DNA of 64,000 bases, taken from Aristolochia californica (taxonomy: Eukaryota > Streptophyta > Magnoliopsida > Piperales > Aristolochiaceae). The position numbers and the translations under genes are program-made. Positions 35,258 to 49,515 of this stretch are shown here, one piece after another. The stretch is from positions 22,536,908 to 22,600,907 of the forward strand of contig JARWKL010000002.1 of assembly GCA_029961685.1 (NCBI GenBank). The letters are read 5' to 3'. A model generated the notes under the pieces. The model did no database searches, was not told the origin of the DNA, and saw nothing but the letters and a program-made list of their open reading frames with translations. Position 1 is the first letter of the stretch; each line of letters begins with the position of its first letter.

Positions 35258-37020
35258 CATGGATAACAAAACTTTGGAGTTCATTTTTAGTGTGTGAAAT
35301 AATTTTCTTCACTTACATTTATTATAGTTTTCAATTTTTTTGGCTAACATGAACTCTAAAATTTTCATTTTGTTTACGTGAAAAGTTTGGATTTGAAAAA
35401 AAAATTGAACATCCAAATTGGAAATGCAAAAAGTGTTGAGGGAGATAATTCCAAAAAGTATCTCTGATTTTGAAGGATAGGCAAAAAGTGGGTTAATTGG
35501 CTCTAGTAAATATCCAACCACACGTAAACTTGAGAATTTAATTTTTCCTAATCCTTGAAGTTTTTGAATCATTTGGTCATTTGCATCTTCAACATGTTTC
35601 TGGCATTCATTCCCACCACATTTAAAACATGTTAGGATCAAATAGAAATCTCTTCCTTATAAAATTCCTCCGAGCTATTAGGGGTTGTACTAGTGGAATT
35701 TCCCAAACATGGATAACAAAACCTTGGTGTTCATTTTTAGTTCATGAAATAATTTTCTTCACTTACATTTATTATAGTTTGCAAAATTTTTTGCTTACAT
35801 GAACTCTAAAATTTTCATTTTGTTTACGAGAAAAGTTTAGATTTGAAAAAAAGTTGAACATCCAAAATGGAAATGCAAAAAGTGCTGAAAGAGATAATTC
35901 AAAAAAGTATCTCTGATTTTGAAGGATAAGCAAAAAGTGGGTTGTTTGGCTTTGGTAAATATCCAACCACACGTTAACTTTAGAATTTAATTTTTCCTAC
36001 TGCTTGAAATTTTTGGATCATTAGGTCATTTGCATCTTCAACATGTTTTTGGCATGCATACTCACCACATTTAAAACATGTTAGGATCTATTAGAAATCT
36101 CTTTCTTCTAAAATTCTAACAAGCTATTTGGGGTTGTACTAGAGGAATTTCACAAATATGGATAACAAAACTTTGGAGTTCATGTTTAGTGCGTGAAATA
36201 ATTTTCTTCAGTTTTATTTAGTATAGTTTTCAAATTTTTTTGCATACTTGAACTCTAAAATTTTCATTTTCTTTACGTGAAAAGTTAGGATTTAAAAAAA
36301 TATTGAACATCCAAAATAGAAATGCAAAAAGTGTTGAGAGAAATAATTCCCAAAAGTATCTCTGATTTTAAAGGATGGGAAAAAAGTGGGTTTTTTGGCT
36401 CTGGTAAATATCCAACCACACGTTAACTTGAGAAATTAATTTTTTCTACTCCTTGGAATTTTTGGATCATTAGGTCATTTGCATCTTTAACATGTTTCTG
36501 GCATGCATACTGACAACATTTAAAACATGTTAGGATCAATTAGAAATCTCTTTCTTCTAAAATTCTAACAAGCTATTAGGGGTTGTACTAGTGGAATTTC
36601 ACAAATATGTATAACAAAACTTTGGAGTTATTTTTTAGTGCGTGAAATAATTTTCTTCTCCTACATTTATAATAGTTTTCTTTTTTTTTTCATACATGAA
36701 CTCTAAAATTTTCATTTTGTTTACGAGAAAAGTTTGGGTATGAAAAAAAATTGAACATCCAAAACGGAAATGCAAAAAGTGCGAGAGAGATAATTCATAA
36801 AAGTATCTCTGATTTTGAAGGATAGGCAAAAAGTGGGTTTTTAGCTTTGGTAAATATCCAACCTCACGTTAACTTGAGAATTTAATTTTGTCTACTCCTT
36901 GAAATTTTTGAATCATTAGGTCATTTGCATCTTCAACATGTTTCTGGCATGCATACCCACCTCATTGAAAACATATTAGGATCAATTATAAATCTCTTTC
37001 TTATAAAATTCCACCAAGCT
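35230..37020 (+). repeat. Four-monomer block, copy 1 (partner 41.94-43.72 kb)
   Basis: The units at 35258, 35708, 36157 and 36606 pair with 41964, 42413, 42861 and 43310 (offset 6704-6706, 15 monomers). Shared markers: CTAATCCTTGAAGTTTTTGAATC, CATTCATTCCCACC, CAAATAGAAATC and AATTCCTCC; TATAGTTTGCAAA with TTTTGCTTACATG and GATAAGC; AATATTGAACATCCAAAATAGAAATGC with CCCAAAAGTATC and TTTTAAAGGAT; and CATCCAAAACGGAAATGC. Confidence 0.75.
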
Positions 37021-37051
37021 ATTAGGGGTTGTACTTGTGGAATTTCCCACA

Positions 37052-37949
37052 CATGGATAACAAAAATTTGGAGTTCAGTTTTAGTGCGTGAAATCGTTTT
37101 CTTCACTAACATTTAGTATAGTTTTCAATTTTTTTTGCATACATGAATTCTAAAATTTTCATTTTTTTTACAAGAAATGTTTGGATTTGAAAAAAAAATT
37201 GAACATCCAAAATGGAAATGCAAAAAGTGTTGAGAGAGTTAACTCCAACAAGCTTCTCATATTTTATGAATAGGCAAAAAGTGGGTTGTTTGGCTCTGGT
37301 AAATATCCATCCACTTGTTAACTTGAGAATTTAATTTTTTCTACTCCCTGAAATTTTTGGATCATTAGGTCATTTGCGTCTTCAACATGTTTCTGGCATG
37401 CTTACCCACCACATTTAAAACATGTTAGGATCAATTAGAAATCTCATCCTTCTAAAATTCCACCAAGCTATTAGGGGTTGTAGAAGTGGAATTTCCCAAA
37501 AAATGAAAAGAAAACTTTGGAGTTCATTTTTAGTCCATGAAATAATTTTGTTCACTTATAATTATTATAGTTTTCAAATTTTTTTCCATGCCAGAACTCT
37601 AAAATTTTCATTTTGTTTACAAAAAAAGTTTGGATTTGAAAAAAAATTGAACATCCAAAACGGCAATGCAAAAAGTGCTGACAGAGATAATTCCAAAAAG
37701 TATCTCTTATTTTGAAGGATAGGCAAAAAGTGGGTTGTTTGGCTCTAGTAAATATCCAACCACACGTTAACTTGAAAATTTAATTTTATCTACGCCATGA
37801 AATTTTTGGATCAATTGGTCATTTGCATCTTCAAAATGTTTCTGGCATGCATACCCACCACATTTAAAATATGTTAGAATCAATTAGAAATCTCTTTGTT
37901 ATAAAATTCCACCAAGCTATTTGTGGTTGTACTAGTGGATTTTCCCAAA
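37052..37949 (+). repeat. Recombinant C/B2 monomer followed by an isolated B3 monomer
   Basis: The unit at 37052 starts like block C (CCCACACATGG, CTTCACTAACATTTAG, GAAATGTTTGG, GAGAGTTAACTCC). It then carries the B2 markers ATTTTATGAATAGG and AAATCTCATCC. The next unit (37501) is B3 (CCCAAAAAATGAAAAG). The switch lies near 37230-37265, so the monomer is a hybrid of two classes found side by side further left. Confidence 0.78.
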
Positions 37950-38395
37950 CATGGATAATAAAACTTTAGAGTTTATTTTTAGTGCGTGAAATAATTTTCT
38001 TCACTTACATTTCTTATATTTTTCAAAATTTTTTTGCATACATGAACTCTAAAATTTTCATTTTGTTTACGAGAAAAGTTAGGATTTGAAAAAAAATTGA
38101 TCATAAAAAATGGAAGTGCAAAAAGTTTTGAGAGAGATAATTCCAAAAAGTATCTCTGATTTTGAAGGATAGGCAACAAGTCGGTTGTTTAAGCACTGGT
38201 AAAAATCCAACGACACGTTAACTTGAGAATTTAATATTTTCAACTCCATGAAAGTTTTGGATCATTAGGTCATTTGCATCTTCAACATGTTTCTGGCATT
38301 CATACTTGCCACATTTCAAACATGATCAATTAAAAATCTGTTTCTTATAAAATTCCACCAAACAATTAGGGGTTGTACTAGTGGAATTTCCCAAA

Positions 38396-41065
38396 CACGG
38401 AAAACAAAGCTTTGGAGTTCATTTTTAGTGCGTGAAATAATTTTCTTCACTTACATTTATTCTAGTTTTCAATTTTTTTTGCATACATGAACTCTAAAAT
38501 TTTCATTTGGTTAACGAAAAAAGTTTGGATTTGAAAAAAAACTGAACTTCCAAAATGGAAATGCAAAAAGTGCTGAGAGATAAAATTCCAAAAAGTACCT
38601 CTGATTTTGAAGGATAGGGGAAAAGTGGGTTGTTTGGCTCTGGTAAATATCCAACAACACGTAAACTTGAGAATTTAATTTTTTCTACTCGAAATTTTTG
38701 GATCATTAGGTCATTTGTATCTTCAACAAGTTTCTGGCATGCATACCCACCACATTTAAAACATGTTAGAATCAATTAGAAATCTCTTCGTTATAAAATT
38801 CCTCCAAGCTATTTGGGGTTGTACTAGTGGAATTTTCCAAACATGGATAACAAAACTTTGGAGTTCATTTTTATTGCGTGAAATAATGTTCTTCACTTAC
38901 ATTTATTATAGTTTTCAATTTTTTTTGCATACATGAACTTTAAAATTTTCATTATGTTGAGAGAAAAGTTTGGATTACAAAAAAAATTGAACATCCAAAA
39001 TGGAAAAGCAAAAAGTATTGAGAGAGATAATTCCAAAAAGTATCTCTGATTTTGAAGGATAGGCAAAAAGTGGGTTGTTTGGCTCTGGTAAATATCCAAC
39101 CACACGTTATCTTGAGAATTTATTTTTTTCTACTCCTCGAAATTTTTGGATCATTAGGTCATTTGCATCTTCTACATGTTTCTAGCATGCATACCCACAA
39201 CATTTAAAACTTGTTAGGATCAATTAGAAATCTCTTTCGTATAAAATTCCACCAAGCTATTTGGGGTTGTACTAGTGGAATTTCCCAAACATGGATAACA
39301 AAACTTTGGAGTTCATTTTTAGTGCTTGAAATAATTTTCTTCATTTACAGTTATAATAGTTTTCAAATTTTTTTGCTTACATGAACTCTCAAATTTTCAT
39401 TTTGTTTACGAGAAAAGTTTGCATTTGAAAAAAAATAAAACATCCAAAATGGAAATGCAAGAAGTGCAGAGACAGATAATTCCAAAAAGTATCTTTGATT
39501 TTGTAGGATAGGCAAAAAGCGGGTGGTTTGGCTCTGGTAAATATCCAACTACATGTTAACTTGAGAATTTAATTTTTCCTACTCCTTGAAGTTTTTGGAT
39601 CATTAGGTCAGTTGCATCTTGAATATCTTCCTGACATGCATTCCTACCACATTTAAAACATGTTAGGATCAATTCGAAATCTCATTCTTATAAAATTCCA
39701 CCAAGCTATTAGGGGTTGTACTAGTGGAATTTTCCAAACATGGATAACAAAACTTTGGAGTTCATTTTTACTGTGTAAAATAATTTTCTTCAGTTACATT
39801 TATTATAATTTTAAATTTTTTTTGCATACATGAACTCTTAAATTTTTATTTTGTTTATGAGAAAAGTTTGGATTTGAAAAAAAATTGAACATCCAAAATG
39901 GAAATGGAAAAAGTTTAGAGAGAGATAATTCCAAAAAGTACCTCTGATTTTGAAGGATAGGGGAAAAGTGGGTTGTTTGGCTCTGGTAAATATCCAACAA
40001 CATGTTAACTTGAGAATTTAATTTTTTCTACTCCTTGAAATTTTTGGATCAATAGCTCATTTGTATCTTCAACATGTTTTTGGCATTCATACCCACCACA
40101 TTTAAAAGATGTTAGGATCAATTAGAAATCTCTTTCTTATAAAATTCCACCAAGCTATTAGGGGTTTTATTAGTGGAATTTCCCAAACATGGATAACAAA
40201 ACTTTGGAGTACATTTTTAGTGTGTGAAATAATTTTCTTCACTTACATTTATTATACTTTTCAAAATTTTTTGCTTACATGAACTCTAAAATTTTCATTT
40301 AGTTTACGAGAAAAGTTTGGATTTGAAAAAAAATTGAACTTCCAAAATGGAAAAGAAAAAAGTGCTGAGGAATAAAATTTCAAAAAGAACCTCTGATTTT
40401 AAAGGATAGGGGAAAAGTGCGTTGTTTGGCTCTGGTAAATATCCAACAACACGTTAAGTTGAGAATTTAATTTTTTCAACTCCTTGAAATTTTTGGATCA
40501 TTAGGTCATTTGTATCTTCAACAAGTTTCTGGCATGCATACCCACTCATTTAAAACATGTTAGAGTCAATTAGAAATCTCTGCGTGATAAAATTCCACCA
40601 AGCTATTTGGGGTTGTACTAGTGGAATTTTCCAAACATGAATAAAAAAACTTTGGAGAACATTTTTAGTGCGTGAAATAATTTTCTTCAGTTACATTTAT
40701 TATAGTTTTCAATTATTTTTGCATACAAAATTCTTAAATTTTTATTTTGTTTACGAGAAAAGTTTGGATTTGAAAAAAAATTGAACATCCAAAACGGAAA
40801 TGCAAAAAGTGCAGAGAGAGATAATTCCAAAAAGTACCTCTGATTTTGAAGGATAGGGGAAAAGTAGGTTGTTTGGCTCTGGTAAATATCCAACAATAAA
40901 TTTTCCTACTCCTTGAAATTTTTGGATCATTAGGTTATTTGTATCTTCAACATCTTTTTGCCACACATACCCACCACATTTAAAACATGCTAGGATCAAT
41001 TAGAAATCTCTATCTTATACAATTCCACCAAGTTATTAGGGGTTTTATTAGTGGAATTTCCCAAA
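38396..41065 (+). repeat. Run of monomers marked AGGGGAAAAGTGGG / CCAACAAC
   Basis: The monomers at 38396, 39739, 40188 and 40636 share GTACCTCTGATTTTGAAGG or a close form, a run of four G before AAAAGTG, and ATATCCAACAA in place of CCAACCACACG. The same marks reappear near 41770 and 46210-46265. The unit at 40636 is 430 bp long because about 18 bp is missing at 40895, where CCAACAATAAATTTTCC skips ACGTTAACTTGAG. Confidence 0.7.
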
Positions 41066-41939
41066 CAAGGATAACAAAACTTTGGAGTTCATTTTTAGTG
41101 TGTAATATAATTTTCTTCACATACATTTATTATTGTTTTCAAAATTATTTGCTTACATGAACTCTAAAATTTTCATTTTGTTTATGGGAAAAGTTTGGAT
41201 TTAAAAAGAAATTGAACATCCAAAATGGAAATGCAAAAATTGCTAAGAAAGATAATTCAAAAAAGTATCTCTGATTTTGAATGATAGGCAAAGAGTGGGT
41301 TGTTTGGCTCAGGTAAATATCCAACCACACATTAACTTGAGAATTTAATTTTTCCTACTCCTTGAAAGTTTTGGATCATTAGGTCATTTGCATCTTCAAT
41401 ATGTTCCAGGCATGCATACCCACCACATTTAAAACATGTTTGGATTAATTAGAAATCTGTTACTTATAAAATTCCACCAAGCTATTTGGGGTTTTACTAG
41501 TGGAATTTCCCAAACATGGATAACAAAGCTTGGGAGTTCATTTTTAGTGAGTGAAATAATTTTCTTCACTTACATTTATTATAGTTTTCAATTTTTTTTC
41601 GGACATGAACTCTAAAATTTTCTTTTTGTTTACGAGAAAAGTTTGGATTGGAAAAAAAAGTTGAACATCCAAAACGGAAATGCAAAAAGTGTTGAGAGAG
41701 GCAATTCCAAAAAGTATCTCTGATTTTGAAGGATAGGGAAAAAGTGGGTTATTTGGATCTGGTAAATGTCCAACAACACGTTAACTCGAGAATTTTATTT
41801 TTTATACTGCTTGAAATTTTTGGATCATTAGGTCATTTGTAGCTTCAAAATGTTTCTAGCATGTATACCCACCACATTTAAAATATATTAGGATCAATTA
41901 GAAATTTGTTTCTTATAAAATTCCGCCAAGCTATTAGGG

Positions 41940-43725
41940 GTTGTACTAGTGGAATTTCCCAAACATGGATAACAAAACTTTGGAGTTCATTTTTAGTGTG
42001 TGAAATAATTTTCTTCACTTACATTTATTATAGTTTTCAAATTTTTTGGCTTACATGAACTTGAAAATTTTATTTTAGTTTATGAGAAAATTTTGGATTT
42101 GAAAAAAAATTGAACATCCAAAATGGAAATGGAAAAAGAGTTGAGAGAGATAATTCCAAAAAGTATCTCTGAATTTGAAGGATAGGCAAAATGTGGGTTG
42201 ATTAGCTCTAGTAAATATCCAACCACACGTTAAGCTGAGAATTTAATTTTTCCTAATCCTTGAAGTTTTTGAATCATTAGGTCATTTGCATCTTTAACAT
42301 GTTTCTGGCATTCATTCCCACCACATTTAAAACATGTTAGAATCAAATAGAAATCTTTTCCATATAAAATTCCTCCAAGCTATTAGGTGTTGTACTAGTG
42401 GAATTTCCCAAACATGGATAACAAAACTTAGGTGTTCATTTTTAGTTAGTGAAATTATTTTCTTCACTTACATTTATTATAGTTTGCAAATTGTTTTGCT
42501 TACATGAACTCTAAAATTTTCATTTTGTTTACGAAAAAAGTTTTGATTTGAAAAAAAATTGAACATCCAAAATGGAAATGCAAAAAGTGCTTAGAGTGAT
42601 AATTCAGAAAAGTATTTCTGATTTTGAAGGATAAGCAAAAAGTGAGTTGTTTGGCTCTAGTAAATATCCAACCACACGTTAACTTGTGAATTTAATTTTT
42701 TCTACTCCTTGAAATTTTTGGATCATTTGGTCATTTGCAACTTCAACATGTTTCTTGCATGCATACCACCACATTTAAAACATGTTAGGATCCATTAGAA
42801 ATCTCTATCTTATAAAATTCCACCAAGCTATTAGGGGTTGTACTAGTGGAATTTCCTAAACATGGATAACAAAACTTGGGAGTTCATTTTTAGTGCATGA
42901 AATAATTTTCATCACTAACATTTATTATAGTTTTCAATTTTTTTTGCATACATTAACTCTAAAACTTCTATTTTGTTTACGAGAGAAGTTTGGATTTGAA
43001 AAAATATTGAACATCCAAAATAGAAATGCAAAAAGTGCTGAGAGAGATAATTCCCAAAAGTATCTCTGATTTTAAAGGATAGGCAAAAAGGGGGTTGTTT
43101 GGCTCTGGTAAATATCCAACCACACGTTAACTTGAGAATTTAATTTTTTCTACTCCTTGAAATTTTTGGATCATTAGGTCATTTGCATCCTCAACATGTT
43201 TCTGGCATGCATACTCACCACATTTAAAACATGTTAGGATCAATTAGAAATCTCTTTCCTCAAAAATTCTACCAAGCTATTAGGGGTTGAACTAGTGGAA
43301 TTTCCCAAACATGGATAAAAAAACTTTGGAGTTCATATTTAGTGCATGAAATAATTTTCTTCACTTACATTTATTATAGTTTTAAATTTTTTTTGCATAC
43401 ATGAACTCTAAATTTTCATTTTGTTTACGAGAAAAGTTTGGATTTGAAAAAAAATTAAACATCCAAAACGGAAATGCAAAAAGTGTTGGGAGAGATAATT
43501 CCAAAAAGTATATCTGATTTTGAAGGATCGGCAAAAAGTGGATTGTTTGGCTCTGGTAAATATCCACCCACACATTAACTTGAGAATTTAATTTTTTCTA
43601 CTCCTTTAAATTTTTGGATCATTAGGTCATTTGCATCTTCAACATGTTTCAGGCATGCATACACACCACATTTAAAACATGTTAGGATCAATTAGAAATG
43701 TCTTTCTTATAAAATTCTACCATGC
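41940..43725 (+). repeat. Four-monomer block, copy 2 (partner 35.23-37.02 kb)
   Basis: This partner lies 6.7 kb downstream. A weaker third occurrence covers the units at 47719 and 48169, with AATTCAGAAAAGTATC, GATAAGC and CTTTGGTTAA followed by GAGAGAAGTTTGG and TTTTAAAGGATAGG. Confidence 0.72.
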
Positions 43726-46700
43726 TATTAGGGGTTGTATTAGTGGAATTTCCCAAACAGGGATAACAAAGCTTTGGAGTTCATTTTTAGTGCGTGAAAT
43801 AATTTTCTTCACTTACATTTGTTATATTTTCAATTTTTTTTGCATACATGAACTCTAAAATTTTAATTTTGTTGACGAGAAAAGTTTGGATTTGAAAAAA
43901 AATTGAACATCCAAAATGAAAATGCAAAAATTGCTGAGAGAGATAATTCCAAAAAGTAACTCTGATTTTGAAGGATAGGAAAAAAGTGGGTTATTTGGCT
44001 CTGGTAAATATCCAACCACACGTTAACTTGAGAATTTAATTTTTTTTACTCCTTGAAATTTTTGGATCATTACGTCATTTGCATCTTCAACATGTTTCTG
44101 GCATGCATACCCACCACATTTAAAACATGTTAGGATCAATTAAAAACCTTTTTCTTATAAAATTCCACCAAGCTATTAAGGGTTGGACTAGTGGAATTTC
44201 CCAAAGATGGATAACAAAACTTTGGAGTTCAATTTTAGAGTGTGAAATAATTTACTTCACTTACATTTATTGTAGTTTTCAAATTTTTTTGCATACCTGA
44301 ACTCTGAAATTTTCATTTTGTTTTACGACAAAATTTTGGATTTAAAAAAAATAGAACATCCAAAATGGAAATGCAAAAAGTACTGAGAGAGATAATTCCA
44401 AAAAGTATCACTAATTTTGAAGGATAGGCAAAAAGTGGGTTGATTGCCTTTGGTAAATATCCAACCACAGGTTAACTTGAAAATTTAATTTTTTCTACTC
44501 CTTGAAAATTTTGGATCATTAGGTCATTTGCATCTTCAACAAGTTTCTGGCATGCATACCCACCACATTTAAAACTTGTTAGGATCAATTAGAAATCTCT
44601 TTGTTATAAAATTCCACCAAGCTATTTGGGGTTGTACTAGTAGAATTTCCCAAACTTGGATAACAAAACTTTGGAGTTCATTTTTCGTGCGTGAAATAAT
44701 TTTCTTCACTTACATTTATTATAGTTTTCCAATTTTTTTGGCATAAATGAACTCTAAAATTTTCATTTTGTTGACGAGAAAATTTTGGAATTGAAAAAAA
44801 ATTGAACATCCAAAAAGGAAATACAAAAAGTACTGAGAGAGATAATTCCAAAAAGTATCTCTGATTTTGAAGGATAGGCAAAACGTGGGTTGTTGGACTC
44901 TGGTAAATATCCAACCTCACGTTAACTTAAGAATTTAATTTTTTCTACTCCTTGAAATTTTTGGATCATTAGGTCATTTGCATCTTCAACATGTTTTTGG
45001 CATGCATAGAAACAACATTTAAAACATGTTTGGATCAACTAGAAATCTCTTTCTTATAAAATTCCACCAAGCTATTTGTGGTTGTGCTAGTGGAATTTCC
45101 CAAACATGGATAACAAAACTTTGGAGTTCATTTTTAGTGCGTGAAATAATTTTCTTCACATACGTTTGTTATAGTTTTCAAATTTTTTTGCATACATGAA
45201 CTCTAAAATTTTCATTTTGTTTACGAGAAAAGTTTGGATTTAAAAAAAAATTGAACATCGAAAATGGAAATGTAAAAAAGTACTGAGAGAGATAATTCCA
45301 AAAAATATCTTTGATTTTGAAGGATAGGCAAAAACTGGGTTGTTTGGCTCTGGTAAATATCCAACCACACGTTAACTTGTGAATTTAATTTTTTCTACTC
45401 CTTGAAATTTTTGGATCATTAGGTCAATTGCTTCTTCAACATTTTTCAGGCATGCATACCCACCACATTTAAAAGATGGTAGGATCAATTAGAAATCTCA
45501 TTCTTATAAAATTCCACCAAGCTATTAAGGAGTTGTACTACTGGAATTTCAGAAACATCGATAACAAAACTTTGGAGTTCATTTTTAGTGCGTGAAATAA
45601 TTTTCTTCACTTACATTTATTATAGTTTTCAAATTTTTTTGCATACATGAACTCTAAAATTTTCATTTTGTTGACTAGAAAAGTTTGAATTTGAAAAAAA
45701 ATTGAACATCCAAAATGGAAATACAAAAAGTGCTGAGAGAGATAATTCCCAAAAGTATCTCTGTTTTTCAAGGATAGGCAAAAAGTGGTTGTTTGACTCT
45801 TGTAAAAATCCAACCACACGTTAACATGAGAATTTAATATTTTCTACTCCTAGAAATTTTTGGATCATTGGGTCATTTGCGTCTTCAACATTTTTCTGGC
45901 ATGCATACCCGCCACATTTAAAACTTGTTAGGATATTTTTGAAATCTGTTTCTTATAAAATTCCACCAAAATATTAGGGGTTGTACTAGTGGAATTTCCC
46001 AAACATGGATAACAAAGCTTTGGAGTTCATTTTTAGTGCGTGAAATAATTTTCTTCACTTACATTTATTATAGTTTTCAATTTTTTTTGCATACATGAAC
46101 TCCAAAATTTTCATTTTGTTTACAAGAAAAGTTTGGATTTGAAAATAAATTGAACATCCAAAATGGAAATGCCAAAAGTGTTGAGGGAGATAATTCATAA
46201 AAGTACCTCTGAATTTGAAGGAGAGGGGAAAAGTGGGTTGTTTGGCTCTAGTAAATATCCAACAACACATTAACTTCAGAATTTAATTTTTCTACTCTTT
46301 GAAATTTTTCTATCATTAGGTCATTTGTATCTTCAACATGTTTCAGGCATGCATACCCACCACATTTAAAACATGTTATTATCAATTAGAAATCTCTTTC
46401 TCATAATATTCCACCAATCTATTAGGAGGTGTACTAGTGGAATTTCCGAAACATGGATAACAAAACTTTGGAGTTCATTTTTAGTGTGTGAAATAATTTT
46501 CTTCACCTCCATTTATTATAGTTTTCAAAATTTTTTGCTTACATGAACTATAAAATTTTCATTTTGTTTACGAGAAAAGTTTGGATTTGAAAAAAAATAA
46601 ACATCACAAATGGAAATGCAAAAAGTGTTGAGAAAGATAATTCCAAAAAGTATCTCTGATTTTGAAGGATAGGCGAAAAGTGCGTTGTTTGGCTCTGGTA

Positions 46701-47334
46701 AATATCCAACCACACGTTAACTTGAGAATTTAATTTTTCCTACTCCTTGAAGTTTTTGAATCATTAGGAAATTTGCATCTTCAATATGTTCCCTGCATGC
46801 ATACCCACCACATTTAAAACATGTTATGATCAATTAGAAATCTCTTTCTTCTAAAATTCCACCAAGCTATTAGGGGTTGTACTAGTTAAATTTCCCAAAC
46901 ATCGATAACAAAACTTTGGAGTTTATTTTTAGTGCGTGAAATATTTTCTTCACTTACATTTTCAAATTTTTTTGCATACTTGAACTCTAAAATTTTCATT
47001 TTGTTTACGAGAGAAGTTTGGATTTGAAAAAAAATTGAATATTCAAAATGGAAATGCAAAAAGTGCTGAGAGAGATAATTCCAGAAAGTATCTCTGATTT
47101 TGAAGGATTGGAAAAAAGTGGGTTGTTTGGCTCTGGTAAATATCCAACCACACGTTAACTTGAGAATTTAATTTTTTCTACTCCTTAAAATTTTTGGATC
47201 ATTTGGTCATTTGCATCATCAACATGTTTCTAGCATGCATATCCACATTTAAAACATCTTAGGATCAATTAGAAATCTCTTTCTTATAAAATTCTACCAA
47301 GCTATTAGGGGTTGTACTAGTGGAATTTCCCAAA

Positions 47335-47718
47335 TATGGATAACAAAGCTTTGGAGTTCATTTTTAATGCTTGAAATAATTTTCTTCACTTACATTTATT
47401 GAATTGGAAAAAAAATTGAACATAAAAAATGGAAATGATAAAAGTGCTGAGAGAGATAATTCCAAAAAGTATCTCTAATTTTGAAGGATAAGCAAAAAGT
47501 GGATTGTTTGGCTCGGGTAAAATTCCAACCACACGTTAACTTGAGAATTTATTATTTTCTACTCCTTGGAATTTTTCGATCATTAGGTCATTTCTATCTT
47601 CAAAATTTTACTGGCATGCATGCCCACCACATTTAAAACATGTTAGGATCAATTAGAAATCAGTTTCTTATAAAATTCCACCAAGCTATTAGGGGTTGTA
47701 CTAGTGGAATTTCCCAAA
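47335..47718 (+). repeat. Truncated monomer (384 bp), 66 bp deletion
   Basis: At 47400/47401 CTTACATTTATT joins GAATTGGAAAAAAAATTG. The segment that normally carries ATAGTTTTCAAA, GCATACATGAACTC and TTTACGAGAAAAG is gone, together with the minus-strand frame it encodes. No clear homology is visible at the breakpoint. Confidence 0.9.
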
Positions 47719-49515
47719 CATGGATAACAAAACGTTGGAGTTCATTTTTAGTGCATGAAATAATTTTCTTCACTTACATTTATTAAAGTTTTCAATTTTT
47801 TTTCCTTACATGAACTCTAAAATTTTTATTTTGTTTACGAGAAAAGTTTGGATTTGAAAAAATATTGAACATCCAAAATGGAAATGCAAAAAGTGTTGCG
47901 AGAGATAATTCAGAAAAGTATCTATGATTTCGAAGGATAAGCAAAAAGTGGGTTGTTTGGCTTTGGTTAATATCCAACCACACGTTAACTTGAGAATTTA
48001 ATTTTTCCTACTCCTTGAAATTTTTTGAATCATTAGGTCAACTGCATCTTGAACATGTTTCTGGCATGCATACCCACCACATTTAAAACATGTTAGGATG
48101 AATTAGAAATCTCTTTGTTATAAAATTCCACCAAGCTATTAGTGGCTGTACTAGTGGAATTTCCCAAACATGGATAACAAAACTTTGGAGTTCATTTTTA
48201 GTGCGTGAAATTATTTTCTTCACTTACATTTATTATATTTTTCAAATTTTTTTGCATTCATGAACTCTAAAATTTTCATTTTGTTTACGAGAGAAGTTTG
48301 GATTTGAAAAAAAATTGAACATCCAAAATGGAAATGCAAAAAGTGTGGTAGAGATAATTCCCAAAAGTATCTCTGATTTTAAAGGATAGGCAAAAAGTGG
48401 GTTGTTTGGCTCTGGTAAATATCCAACCTCACATTAACTTGAGAATTTAACTTTTTCTACTCCTGGAAATTTTTGGATCATTACGTCATTTGCATCTTCA
48501 ACATGTTTCTGGCATGCATACCCACCACATTTAAAACTTATTAGGATCAATTATAAATCTCTTTCTTATAAAATTCCACCAAGCTATTAGGGGTTGTACT
48601 AGTTGAATTTCTGAAACAGGGATAACAAAACTTTACAGTTCATTTTTAGTGAATGAAATAATTTTCTTCACTTACATTTATTATAGTTTTCCATTTTTTT
48701 TGAATACATGAACTCTAAAACCTTCATTTTGTGTACGAGAGAAGTTTGGATTTTTAAAAAAAATTGAACATCCAAAATAGAAATGTAAAAAGTGCTGAGA
48801 GAGATAATTCCCAAAAGTATCTCTGATTTTAAAGGATAGGCAAAAAGTGGGTTGTTTGGCTCTGGTAAATATCCAACCACACGTTAACTTGAGAATTTCA
48901 TTTTTTCTACTCCTTGAAATTTTTGGATCATTAGGTCATTTGTATCTTCAACATGTTTCTGGCATGCATTCCCACCACATTTAAAACATGTTAGGATCAA
49001 TAAGAAATCACTTTCTTCCAAAATTCCACCAAGCAATTAGGGGTTGTACTAGTGAAATTTCCCAAACATGGATAAAAAAACTTTGGAGCTCATTTTTAGT
49101 GCGTGAAATAATTTTCTTAACTCACATTTATTATAGTTTTCAAATTTTTTTGAATACATGAACTCTTAAAATTTCATTTTATATACGAGAAAAGTTTGGA
49201 TTTGAAAAAAAAATTGAACATCTAAAACAGAAATGCAAAAAGTGCTGAGAGATATAATTCACAATAGTATCTCTGATTTTGAAGGATAGGCAAAAAGTGG
49301 GTTGTTTGGCTCTGGTAAATACCCAACCACACGTTAACTTGAGAATTTAATTTTTTCTACACCTTGAAATTTTAGATCATTAGGTCATTTGCATCTTCAA
49401 CATGTTTTTGCCATGCATACCCACCACATTTAGAACATGTTAGGATCAATTAGAGATCTCTTTCTTATGAAATTCCACCAAGCTATTATGGGTTGTACTA
49501 GAGGAATTTCCCAAA

